DNA from: a virus
IMG/VR virus record: IMGVR_UViG_3300017917_002411
Coordinates: 1-31,178 of that record
Reading direction: 5' to 3' (one strand)
Length of the DNA: 31,178 bases
Part shown: piece after piece, positions 21,821-28,272 of the stretch
How the letters are laid out: every line of letters starts with the position of its first letter
Position numbering within the stretch: position 1 is the first letter of the stretch
The notes under the pieces: model-generated
What the model saw: the letters and a program-made list of their open reading frames with translations, nothing else
Database searches by the model: none
Told to the model about the DNA's origin: nothing
Made by a program: the position numbers and the translations under genes

Positions 21821-22121
21821 TATAGACGGTACAATCTGTACAAATACTTTTGGTGATTATGAAAAAGCAGAACCTTTTGTGGAAAGAATCAAAATAATCA
21901 ATGATCTTCATGATCAGGGGCATGAAATATGGTATTTTACTGCAAGAGGTATGAGTAAAAATCCCCCGCCATCTAAAGCTTGTGCCGAGTGGTATTCTCT
22001 CACTAAAAAGCAATTAGATCAGTGGGGTTGTAAATATGATCATCTCTATATGGGTAAACCATCTGCAGATTACTACATAGATGACAAAGCTATTCAATCT
22101 GATTATTTTTTTAAGAACTAA
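21804..22121 (+). CDS. Small HAD-superfamily phosphatase
   Basis: In this 105-residue minimal HAD fold, motif I is DIDGTIC (residues 6-12). Motif II is FTARG (about 45-49), and motif IV is YYIDDKA (about 90-96). Its size and motifs fit the capsule/LPS-biosynthesis phosphatase group. In the ADP-heptose pathway a HAD phosphatase (GmhB) removes the C7 phosphate between the kinase and the nucleotidyltransferase. The motif I aspartates and operon position allow that role here, but GmhB proteins are longer and carry zinc-binding cysteines not seen here. Equivalence is inference. It overlaps the kinase gene by 17 bases and abuts the next gene. An AGGA precedes the start. Confidence 0.75.
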   Translation: MKYVVDIDGTICTNTFGDYEKAEPFVERIKIINDLHDQGHEIWYFTARGMSKNPPPSKACAEWYSLTKKQLDQWGCKYDHLYMGKPSADYYIDDKAIQSDYFFKN

Positions 22122-22766
22122 ATGGAAAACGATATAAAATATTTTAAGACAGATTTATTTCCAACTAGTGTTATAAAAGTCGATTTATCTGAACAGTTTA
22201 CACTCCAAGATCAACACGAGATGATCAAAGATATCGATCACTTGATTGATATTGGAATGATTGAAAATACTGGTTATCATCCGCTTTATCAAACAAAGAT
22301 TATCTTATTTAATGAAGATAGACCAAAAGTTTGGAAAAAATTAAAAGATTCATTTTACAATGCTTGTTATTTTTATTTGCAACAAACTCCAGAATATTGT
22401 GATAAACATACAATAGAAACTTTAAATCCTATTGATTCTCACGCTTGGGCTTTTAAGTCTTGGCATTCTTTAAATCAAAAACAAAATAACAATCCTGTTC
22501 ATACACATTCTCCAGCATACCTTTCTGGAGTTTTCTATTTAAAAATACCAGATAACTATAAAAAAGGAACAGAATTTTTTGATCCAAGAAGTTCGATCCT
22601 AAAAACAAATGGATCGTGTGTACTCGAACCAGATTTATTTTCTTGGATTATTTTTCCAGGATGGCTACCGCACAGAAGTTGTTTGATTGATTCTGAAGAC
22701 CCTAGATATACTATAGCTGCTAATATGTACATATCAGTTTATAGTAATCACAATGAACAAAGGTAA
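22122..22766 (+). CDS. 2-oxoglutarate/Fe(II) oxygenase, TIGR02466-like
   Basis: The 214-residue protein differs from the oxygenase at 14685. It has the TIGR02466-type pattern: H127-T-H129 with SPAYLSGVFYL, then FPGWLPHRS with H184 and PRYTIAANMYI with the Arg expected to hold 2-oxoglutarate. The iron ligands would be H127, H129 (in place of Asp in HxD) and H184. This family is abundant in cyanophages, and its substrates are not established. It follows the HAD gene directly (stop TAA then ATG) and overlaps an upstream ATG of the cupin gene by 14 bases, so it belongs to this operon. It may modify a sugar nucleotide, a small molecule or a protein. Confidence 0.85.
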   Translation: MENDIKYFKTDLFPTSVIKVDLSEQFTLQDQHEMIKDIDHLIDIGMIENTGYHPLYQTKIILFNEDRPKVWKKLKDSFYNACYFYLQQTPEYCDKHTIETLNPIDSHAWAFKSWHSLNQKQNNNPVHTHSPAYLSGVFYLKIPDNYKKGTEFFDPRSSILKTNGSCVLEPDLFSWIIFPGWLPHRSCLIDSEDPRYTIAANMYISVYSNHNEQR

Positions 22767-22770
22767 ACTA

Positions 22771-23127
22771 ATGAATGATGTTAAAATAGTTCCCAAAGGT
22801 TGGGGATTTGAAAAGTGGATCGTGAATAATGAAAAATATTGTGGCAAACTTTTGTTCTTCAATAAAGGTAAAAGATGTTCTTGGCATTATCACAAAATAA
22901 AAGATGAGACTTTTTACTTACAAAGTGGTCTCATCTCTTTATATTATGGGTGGGATGAAGATCTTGCAAAAGCAGAAATCTTAGTTTTAGAACCAGGAGA
23001 TTCTTTTCATATTCCAGTAGGTCTCAAACATCAAATGGTTGCTATGGAAGACTCTGAACTATTTGAGTTTTCGACAGAACATTTTGATTCTGATAGTTAT
23101 AGAGTTATTTCTGGAGATACTCTTTAA
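22771..23127 (+). CDS. Cupin-domain protein, phosphomannose isomerase-like
   Basis: This is a single-domain cupin of 118 residues from the ATG at 22771 (AAAGG lies 7 bases upstream; an in-frame ATG at 22753 is less likely). Cupin motif 1 is CSWHYHKIKDETFYLQSG and motif 2 is LEPGDSFHIPVGLKHQM; both include the metal-binding His pattern. The start KGWGFEKWIVNNEKYCGKLL resembles the beginning of sugar isomerases/epimerases (phosphomannose isomerase type II C-terminal cupin). In this operon it may act as a sugar isomerase or metal-bound binding protein. It ends 23 bases inside the convergent gene on the other strand. Confidence 0.8.
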   Translation: MNDVKIVPKGWGFEKWIVNNEKYCGKLLFFNKGKRCSWHYHKIKDETFYLQSGLISLYYGWDEDLAKAEILVLEPGDSFHIPVGLKHQMVAMEDSELFEFSTEHFDSDSYRVISGDTL

Positions 23128-23893
23128 CTGTTTTGAACTTATAATCTTTTAACCAACTCATATCTGCACAAGTATAAGTTTGGTATTTTCCTTTTAAATA
23201 GTCGGGGAATGGGATATATTCTATCTCACCCCCTTCTTTTTTTGCAACAAGTTCTGCAACTTCTTGAAATGAAATTGGAGAACCTGTTCCAATATCATAT
23301 ATGCCGCTAGGAGCGTTGTTATTGAGTACAATATCTACAACATCGTCTACACAAACAAAATCTCTTACAAACTGATCAGACCCCTCAAAAAGTTTGATTT
23401 TTCCAGTTTCTCTAACTTGTTTTGTAAACTTACTCACTGGACTTGCTTGATCACCTTTGTGATCTTCTCCTTCACCATACACATTGAAGTAACGGAATCC
23501 TTGAATCAAAGGAAACTGATTAATGTTATCTAATACACAGTAATCAATCTGTAGTTTTGATATCGCATATTGATTAAGAGGATTGATCTGCCCCTGTGTA
23601 TTTCCATACACTGAGGCTGACGAAGCATACTTCATAGGGATTTCATATTGCATGGCATATTCTAAAAGGAAAAGAGTAAATGCCACATTGTAATGATAAA
23701 TTGTGCGAATATTTTTTTCCGTCGTTGAAGAGATTGCTCCCTGATGAATAATCAGGGAGATTTTTTGCCAATCATCAAAATCTCTTAAAAATCTATATGC
23801 ATCATTAACATCTAATAGAAGGACATCATGATTAGACAATCGATCGCAAAAGTTTTTTCCAATAAATCCAGAAGATCCTGTTAATAAAATCAT
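23105..23893 (-). CDS. hldD: ADP-L-glycero-D-manno-heptose 6-epimerase (HldD-like)
   Basis: This short-chain-dehydrogenase-fold epimerase has 262 residues. It begins MILLTGSSGFIGKNF (NAD(P)-binding Gly motif) and has the active-site S..YxxxK as SSASVYG and YAISK. The HldD-specific stretch reads FRYFNVYGEGEDHKGDQASP, then VSKFTKQ, LFEGSDQFVRDFVCVDDVV. HldD converts ADP-D-glycero- to ADP-L-glycero-D-manno-heptose. It is shorter than bacterial HldD (about 310), mainly by loss in the N-terminal half. I take the ATG at 23891-23893, because an upstream ATG adds an unlike leader. One base separates it from the halogenase gene, with which it shares the minus-strand operon. The 3' end overlaps the convergent cupin gene by 23 bases. 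Confidence 0.9.
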   Translation of the reverse strand: MILLTGSSGFIGKNFCDRLSNHDVLLLDVNDAYRFLRDFDDWQKISLIIHQGAISSTTEKNIRTIYHYNVAFTLFLLEYAMQYEIPMKYASSASVYGNTQGQINPLNQYAISKLQIDYCVLDNINQFPLIQGFRYFNVYGEGEDHKGDQASPVSKFTKQVRETGKIKLFEGSDQFVRDFVCVDDVVDIVLNNNAPSGIYDIGTGSPISFQEVAELVAKKEGGEIEYIPFPDYLKGKYQTYTCADMSWLKDYKFKTVKEYLQK

Positions 23894-23894
23894 A

Positions 23895-25529
23895 TTAAAA
23901 ATGTTTGTAAAAATTATCGTATAGGTATTGCATTTGAGATGGAGATTCATCCGCAATTTTTTGCCATTCTTTTTGCTTTTCTTCCCACTTAACCATCATC
24001 TCATCAATCGTTCTCTTAGCAGATTCAACACTTGGTCCATATCCATAGAATCCATCATGGACAACATTTTCCATACTAACCACATTGTAGTTTAGACCAT
24101 TTAAAATGCAGTGATTACCAGAACGTAGATTGTGCTCATGAACGTGAGATTTTCTGGCAACAAGTTCTCCAAACTGGTCAACACAATACTGGAGTTCTAC
24201 TGCCTGATTGGTTTGGACATCATCAATCAGATATCCTGCATAAGATCTTTTTCTAACATCTCTCCAGTACTCGGTATCGTCTCTATGTGAAAGAGCATAA
24301 TGAACGGCAACAAACTTACATAGACCATCAAACATTAATCTTGTTGTCGCATTGTATGAATCAATCTCAAACTGATTATAATGATCTCTATCTATGTAAC
24401 TCACTAGTTTCATTAGAAATTCGTGAACGGTGTATAGACCTGTACTTTCCAATGGCTCAATAAACCCAGCAGAAAGACCAATCGCAACTACATTTTTAAC
24501 CCAGGTTTTGCGATGAATTCCAATACGCATGTTAATATCTTTGAACTCAAGATCATCTACGTTTCTGTTTGGATCATAATGACTCATTTTATCTGATTTG
24601 AGGTATCTCTTAAACTCTTCTAGTGCATTTTCTTTTGAGATATACTTATCAGAATAAACATAACCAGTCCCAATCCTTGACCAGAGTGGAATGTTCCAGA
24701 CCCATCCATTTCCTAACGCTATACAGTTGGTATATGGTTCCAGTTCTTTTTCTTTATCAGTATATGGTATTTTTGTTGCCCATGCTTTATTGTTTGGAAT
24801 AAGATGATCGTATGATAGGAAAGGTTCTCCCATTTCTTGCCCTATTAAAAGACTTTTCCATCCAGTACAATCAATAAATAAATCTCCCTGAATAACCCTT
24901 CCATCATCAAGGACAACTTCTTTAACTCCATTTTCATCTGATACGACTCTTTTTACTTCTGCAGGGATGTGCTTAACTCCATTTGGAACACACACATGAT
25001 CTCTTAAAAATATTCCAAACTTAACGGCATCAAAATGATATGCATTTGCGTGAATAAATGTATAATCTTCTAGTTTTCCATCTTCATTTTTGTTTATTTT
25101 GTTATTTTCAATCAGTGGCATGTGTGGATATATTGTTCTGCAATAATCTTCGGCGGGAGTATCTGGATAAAAAACTTTTTTATATTGCCAAGCCTTAGCT
25201 CCAATATCACCAAAAAGTTCTTTAGGAACCCATGGTCTACCAAATGGATAGTGAAAACCGCCAGCATCTTTTTTATAAAAATCGGTAAACTTGATGCTTG
25301 ATTTATACGATGCATCTGTGTATTTGAAAAGAATCTTTTCATCAATACCCATTGCATGTAACCAATAAGTAAAGTATCCTAGAGTGCTTTCTCCTACACC
25401 AACAATAGGAACTTTAGGACTTTCGATAACTGTTATATCTCTTTCTGGAAAAAATCTTTTTAAGGTTGTTGCTGAGAACCAACCAGCGGTGCCACCACCA
25501 ACAACGACAATTTTTTGTGATCTGTACAT
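23895..25529 (-). CDS. Flavin-dependent tryptophan halogenase
   Basis: The protein has 544 residues from the ATG at 25527-25529. The FAD site is VVVGGGTAGW (8-17). The lysine segment YKSSIKFTDFY corresponds to the catalytic Lys of PrnA. The halogenase fingerprint WVWNIPLWSRIGTGYVYSD (WxWxIP) is intact, and the catalytic-Glu region SAGFIEPLESTGLYTVHEF matches the family. The family oxidises a halide with FADH2 and oxygen and chlorinates or brominates tryptophan or an indole-like substrate. Such genes occur in some cyanomyoviruses with unknown substrate. It is transcribed divergently from the glutaredoxin gene, has its own sigma70-like promoter (25558-25586), and is operonic with HldD. A flavin reductase, which it needs, is not encoded here. 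Confidence 0.93.
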   Translation of the reverse strand: MYRSQKIVVVGGGTAGWFSATTLKRFFPERDITVIESPKVPIVGVGESTLGYFTYWLHAMGIDEKILFKYTDASYKSSIKFTDFYKKDAGGFHYPFGRPWVPKELFGDIGAKAWQYKKVFYPDTPAEDYCRTIYPHMPLIENNKINKNEDGKLEDYTFIHANAYHFDAVKFGIFLRDHVCVPNGVKHIPAEVKRVVSDENGVKEVVLDDGRVIQGDLFIDCTGWKSLLIGQEMGEPFLSYDHLIPNNKAWATKIPYTDKEKELEPYTNCIALGNGWVWNIPLWSRIGTGYVYSDKYISKENALEEFKRYLKSDKMSHYDPNRNVDDLEFKDINMRIGIHRKTWVKNVVAIGLSAGFIEPLESTGLYTVHEFLMKLVSYIDRDHYNQFEIDSYNATTRLMFDGLCKFVAVHYALSHRDDTEYWRDVRKRSYAGYLIDDVQTNQAVELQYCVDQFGELVARKSHVHEHNLRSGNHCILNGLNYNVVSMENVVHDGFYGYGPSVESAKRTIDEMMVKWEEKQKEWQKIADESPSQMQYLYDNFYKHF

Positions 25530-25557
25530 AAAGTAATCAGTTTTTGTTTTATGTGTT

Positions 25558-25586
25558 ATAATACTATGTATTCCACTAAAAATCAA
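25558..25586 (-). promoter_or_regulatory. Sigma70-like promoter of the halogenase-hldD operon
   Basis: On the minus strand, TTGATT (25586-25581) and TATTAT (25563-25558) are separated by exactly 17 bases and lie 29 bases upstream of the halogenase ATG. This is close to the bacterial vegetative consensus, so host RNA polymerase could transcribe the operon. Confidence 0.6.
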
Positions 25587-25629
25587 GGGGAAAAAACTTA
25601 AATAAATTAATAAGAGTTTACAAAAATAT

Positions 25630-25866
25630 ATGAACTTTACCGTTTATTCAAAGACAGGTTGTCCATATTGTGATAAGGTCAAAAATGTACTGGACTTGAC
25701 AGAACAGAAGTATGTGATTTATACTCTAGGACAAGACTTTACGCGAGAAGAGTTTTATGCCGAGTTTGGAGAGGGTTCCACTTTTCCACAGGTAATTTGT
25801 AATGATAAGAAATTGGGAGGATCCGTTGACACAATCAAATTCCTCAAGGAAAACCAAATCGTCTGA
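25630..25866 (+). CDS. nrdC: Glutaredoxin
   Basis: In this 78-residue glutaredoxin fold, the active-site motif is C11-P-Y-C14. The cis-proline region is TFPQV (about 52-56), and GGSVDTIKFL forms the glutathione-binding loop. It reduces ribonucleotide reductase and other disulfides; T4 encodes the same activity in nrdC. It opens the conserved T4-like gene block and is divergent from the halogenase. The next frame overlaps its end by 65 bases. Confidence 0.93.
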   Translation: MNFTVYSKTGCPYCDKVKNVLDLTEQKYVIYTLGQDFTREEFYAEFGEGSTFPQVICNDKKLGGSVDTIKFLKENQIV

Positions 25867-26077
25867 TACAAACATAAATAAAAAGGAAGACCACTTTAAC
25901 CGTGGTATTGAACTCATTCTTAATGGGGGTAAAAGAAAGCAGACTCAACCATTCCACATTATCTTTGAGAAGATAGTTTGCTTTCTAAATCGGGAAGTCA
26001 CTATCTATTTTGAATTTTCTTTAAAGACAAGGAAGAAAAAAGTAGTTTCCCGAGGTAAAAGAAATGTTAGCAGTTAG
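25802..26077 (+). CDS. Hypothetical protein (91 residues), start uncertain
   Basis: The C-terminal ~65 residues (EDHFNRGIELILNGGKRKQT... VSRGKRNVSS) look like a real, basic, beta-rich protein in a region with no other gene. The only conventional in-frame start is the ATG at 25802 inside the glutaredoxin gene, giving a 65-base overlap, which is atypical. A late-promoter core ATAAATA (25874-25880) lies inside the frame, so a downstream, non-standard start is possible. It overlaps the next gene by 14 bases. No family recognised. Confidence 0.5.
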   Translation: MIRNWEDPLTQSNSSRKTKSSDTNINKKEDHFNRGIELILNGGKRKQTQPFHIIFEKIVCFLNREVTIYFEFSLKTRKKKVVSRGKRNVSS

Positions 26078-26294
26078 TTTAGTCTTTGGTTCCTTTCTAA
26101 CCGTTTTGTTTCTAATAGTGGGAGTAATGCTAGGTTGGGTGGCAAGAGAATATATGATGAACTATCGGGAGATTCCAAGACCACATCCTGAGATGTTTGA
26201 CAACCAAGGTAATCTTATACCAGATGAAGTAATCGCATTTAATTTTGAAAACTATCATGACTACGACGAAGAAGACGACAGCGACAACGAGTAG
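26064..26294 (+). CDS. Small membrane protein (76 residues)
   Basis: The protein has one strong transmembrane helix (residues about 4-25, VSLVFGSFLTVLFLIVGVML), followed by a WVAREYMMNYREIPRPHPEM segment and an acidic tail (DYDEEDDSDNE). It has a GAGG ribosome-binding site before the ATG. It overlaps the preceding frame by 14 bases and the following one by 38. Orientation is probably N-out or N-in with a cytoplasmic acidic tail; function unknown. Confidence 0.75.
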   Translation: MLAVSLVFGSFLTVLFLIVGVMLGWVAREYMMNYREIPRPHPEMFDNQGNLIPDEVIAFNFENYHDYDEEDDSDNE

Positions 26295-26889
26295 AGTAAA
26301 AACTACCGCAACGAAAAAACCAGCAGCACCAAAAGAAAAGGTTGTTGAAGAATCGATTCCAGAACTTCCTACAAATCCTTTTGTTTTTGAGATTTTAAAT
26401 GCTGCTTCAAGACAAAGAAGTGCTACTAAAAAAGTAGAAGTACTTCAAAAGTATTCACACCCTTGCTTAAAATCACTGTTTATTTGGAACTTTGATGAAA
26501 GTGTGGTCTCTGCACTTCCTCCTGGTGATGTTCCTTATTCTGCAGTGAATGAAATGGATTCCTTTAAAGGAACTCTAAGTGAGAAGATTGCTGATGCAGT
26601 CGATAAGATGGAAGAACTTGGAAGCAACTCTCTTGGATCACAAGATCAAGGACGTTCTTCTATTCGTAAAGAGTATCAAAAGTTTTATAACTTTGTAAAA
26701 GGTGGTAACGATGGACTCAGCTCTCTCCGTAGAGAGACGATGTTTATCAATGTTCTTCAGGGACTTCATCCACTAGAGGCAGAGATTATTTGCCTTGTAA
26801 AAGATAAGAACCTTGAAACAAAGTATAAGATCAGTAAGGACGTTGTTTCTCAAGCATACCCTGATATTATTTGGGGAGGACGTTCGTGA
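26257..26889 (+). CDS. Conserved T4-like phage protein of unknown function (DUF6433-like)
   Basis: The protein has 210 residues from the ATG at 26257 (a TTG at 26245 is also in frame). A low-complexity Thr/Lys/Ala leader (about 1-30) is followed by a compact domain starting LPTNPFVFEILNAASRQRSA, then TKKVEVLQKYSHPCLKSLFI. It ends LHPLEAEIICLVKDKNLETK... The motif FEILNAASxQxSxxKKVEVLQ is shared by a family widespread in T4-like phages. I believe this is DUF6433, from memory; its function is not known to me. Several helices and no enzyme motif are visible. It overlaps the next gene by GTGA. Confidence 0.75.
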   Translation: MTTTKKTTATTSRVKTTATKKPAAPKEKVVEESIPELPTNPFVFEILNAASRQRSATKKVEVLQKYSHPCLKSLFIWNFDESVVSALPPGDVPYSAVNEMDSFKGTLSEKIADAVDKMEELGSNSLGSQDQGRSSIRKEYQKFYNFVKGGNDGLSSLRRETMFINVLQGLHPLEAEIICLVKDKNLETKYKISKDVVSQAYPDIIWGGRS

Positions 26890-27227
26890 GTCAGGTTGTT
26901 GAAAAAACACAGGAAAAGCATATGGACCACTGGACAACATCAGAAAAAGAAACTTGTAAGTCACGATACGGTTGTGACATCATCGTTGAAAATGGTTCAT
27001 ATGTCGAAGTCTGTACTAAGGAAGCCCCAAGAGACGCTTACATTATCAAGTATTTGGTAGATGATAAGATCTGTTTTGATCTGACCAAAGGTAGCAGAAG
27101 CAAGTTATTTGATATGTACTGGGATAAGTTTCGTGACAACCTCAAAAGTATTGACTTTGGATATGGTACAATTAATCCAAAGACCTGGGGTTATCAGGCA
27201 CCCAAAACTAAAAAGCGTAGTAAGTGA
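26886..27227 (+). CDS. Hypothetical protein with GTG start (113 residues)
   Basis: The GTG at 26886 overlaps the previous stop (GTGA) and is preferred to a TTG at 26871 that would enter the previous gene. The protein starts MSQVVEKTQEKHMDHWTTSE and ends with a basic KTKKRSK tail. A middle alpha/beta part includes CDIIVENGSYVEVCTKEAPR and MYWDKFRDNLKSIDFGYGTI. It is not the coactivator 33 (that gene is at 30601). No function recognised. A weak inverted repeat (27230-27236/27249-27255) follows. Confidence 0.7.
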   Translation: MSQVVEKTQEKHMDHWTTSEKETCKSRYGCDIIVENGSYVEVCTKEAPRDAYIIKYLVDDKICFDLTKGSRSKLFDMYWDKFRDNLKSIDFGYGTINPKTWGYQAPKTKKRSK

Positions 27228-27275
27228 TTTACAGTTAAGATTTTATAAAACTGTATCACATTATACAAATAATGA

Positions 27276-27305
27276 TTGCTAAATATCCGCGAAAGGGAGT
27301 ATAAT
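27276..27305 (+). promoter_or_regulatory. Sigma70-like promoter
   Basis: TTGCTA (27276-27281) and a perfect TATAAT (27300-27305) are separated by 18 bases in the gap between two genes. Transcription would start near 27312, upstream of the ATG at 27369. Confidence 0.6.
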
Positions 27306-27368
27306 ACTCCTATCGTTCATCTGGAATACCAGACGGAAGTAAGACAACTCGGAACGGGTCGTTCATCT

Positions 27369-27521
27369 ATGGAAGCACTCATTTTAACTTGCCTTCAGGC
27401 ACAGTTAATTGCTGGGAGAGTTAATAAACAATATATTTCTCTTCAACAAAAGAATGATTTGATTTGGGAACTCAAACAGGTTTCTCCTAAAGAGTGCAAA
27501 ATAGACGCAAAAGTTGACTGA
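27369..27521 (+). CDS. Small hypothetical protein (50 residues)
   Basis: The frame is open from 27276 by a TTG, but that region contains a good promoter. The first ATG after it is at 27369 (MEALILTCLQAQLIAGRVNK), followed by a helical body and an EckIDAKVD-like end. I therefore take 27369 as the start. No clear ribosome-binding site is seen for it (GGAACGGG is 15 bases away), so a longer product cannot be excluded. No family recognised. Confidence 0.5.
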   Translation: MEALILTCLQAQLIAGRVNKQYISLQQKNDLIWELKQVSPKECKIDAKVD

Positions 27522-27563
27522 AGGAACGCCACCTCACCTTAAACAAGTAAAGGAGCAAACCTA

Positions 27564-27695
27564 ATGACAACAGCAACCTATCGTGGTGTTAAGTACAACG
27601 TAGAAGAGCGTAAGCTCAATGTTCTTCAACTGATTAAAGAACAGATTGAAAAAGAACAACGTCGTAAAGCGGCACAACTAGCATCACTCAAATAA
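27564..27695 (+). CDS. DUF4278-like small protein (43 residues)
   Basis: This frame is preceded by a strong AGGAG ribosome-binding site (about 27551-27555). It encodes MTTATYRGVKYNVEERKLNV followed by a long charged helix (QLIKEQIEKEQRRKAAQLAS). The TYRGVKY segment is the signature of the DUF4278 family, short proteins common in cyanobacteria and their phages. A rho-independent terminator follows directly, suggesting high expression as the end of a transcript. Confidence 0.75.
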   Translation: MTTATYRGVKYNVEERKLNVLQLIKEQIEKEQRRKAAQLASLK

Positions 27696-27703
27696 TATTT
27701 TTT

Positions 27704-27728
27704 GGAGGGTTTACACCCTCCTTTTTTT
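27704..27728 (+). terminator. Rho-independent terminator
   Basis: GGAGGG (27704-27709) pairs with CCCTCC (27716-27721) around TTTACA, followed by seven Ts. A TATAAT (27740-27745) lies 12 bases downstream, possibly the next promoter, though a good -35 is not seen. Confidence 0.9.
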
Positions 27729-27766
27729 ATGTTAAAATCTATAATGAGATATTTTAAAAAGTTGTA

Positions 27767-27943
27767 ATGAACAGAGAAGAAAGAATCAGACTCAAATATT
27801 CTCAAGAACTAGCAAATCATTTAACTAAAATGCTCGATAAAGCAACTTCTGGAAGTGTATTCCTTTCTGCCTCAGAAAAGTTAATTTTAATCGATGAGAT
27901 TAATCGTTACTTTGGTCTTCTTATTTGTGAGATAAATGGATAA
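27767..27943 (+). CDS. Small hypothetical protein (58 residues)
   Basis: This frame encodes a probably all-helical peptide (MNREERIRLKYSQELANHLT, then KMLDKATSGSVFLSAS, EKLILIDEINRYFGLLICEI). It overlaps the next small gene by 8 bases (ATAAATGGATAA region). It is typical of the short unannotated genes next to thyX and phoH in cyanomyoviruses. No function recognised. Confidence 0.65.
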   Translation: MNREERIRLKYSQELANHLTKMLDKATSGSVFLSASEKLILIDEINRYFGLLICEING

Positions 27944-28112
27944 AGAAAAACTTAAACTAATAGTCCGCAATCTAGAACTCTTAACCGATTCTTTAAAAGC
28001 GGAAATTTACTCTGATGTTTCTGCATATTCAATACCTGCAGAACCAAAATTAGCACAAAAGCCAGTTTTAGATTACGACGAAATTTTTGATGATGATGGT
28101 TACCCCGACTAG
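27936..28112 (+). CDS. Small hypothetical protein (58 residues)
   Basis: The ATG at 27936 overlaps the previous stop by 8 bases, and the TAG at 28110-28112 overlaps the next gene by 23 bases. The peptide begins MDKEKLKLIVRNLELLTDSL (helical) and ends in an acidic tail ([13 protein letters not shown]). No domain recognised; the chain of overlaps indicates one operon running into thyX. Confidence 0.65.
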   Translation: MDKEKLKLIVRNLELLTDSLKAEIYSDVSAYSIPAEPKLAQKPVLDYDEIFDDDGYPD

Positions 28113-28272
28113 TAAAGTGCGAGAACTTGTAAAACTTTTAGAGCGTCTAGTTAAACAAGAACATTTATATTCTCAAGATAAAATTAAAGAAATGAAATCT
28201 CAACTGCGAACAGTAAAAAAAGAACTCGCAGAACTTGAGGTAAAAACATCAAAAGGATTTGGAAAGAAATGA
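28090..28272 (+). CDS. Small coiled-coil protein (60 residues)
   Basis: The frame starts with three consecutive ATGs (28090, 28093, 28096), and no ribosome-binding site decides between them. The product is a highly charged helix ([40 protein letters not shown]) with heptad-like leucines, and a basic tail TSKGFGKK. The last bases overlap the thyX start by ATGA. It could be a small regulator or scaffold; no family recognised. Confidence 0.65.
   Translation: MMMVTPTSKVRELVKLLERLVKQEHLYSQDKIKEMKSQLRTVKKELAELEVKTSKGFGKK

Noticed and set aside
23894-23956. Longer N-terminus for the HldD-like gene from 23956
   Set aside because: It would overlap the halogenase gene and adds an unrelated leader; the ATG at 23893 begins with the NAD-binding motif at the normal place.
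25530-25586. Longer N-terminus for the halogenase from 25586
   Set aside because: The additional 19 residues do not look like the family N-terminus and overlap the predicted promoter; the ATG at 25529 starts directly before the FAD motif.
27230-27255. Inverted repeat after the gene at 26886 considered a terminator
   Set aside because: The stem is short and AT-rich and no T run follows; evidence too weak to list.
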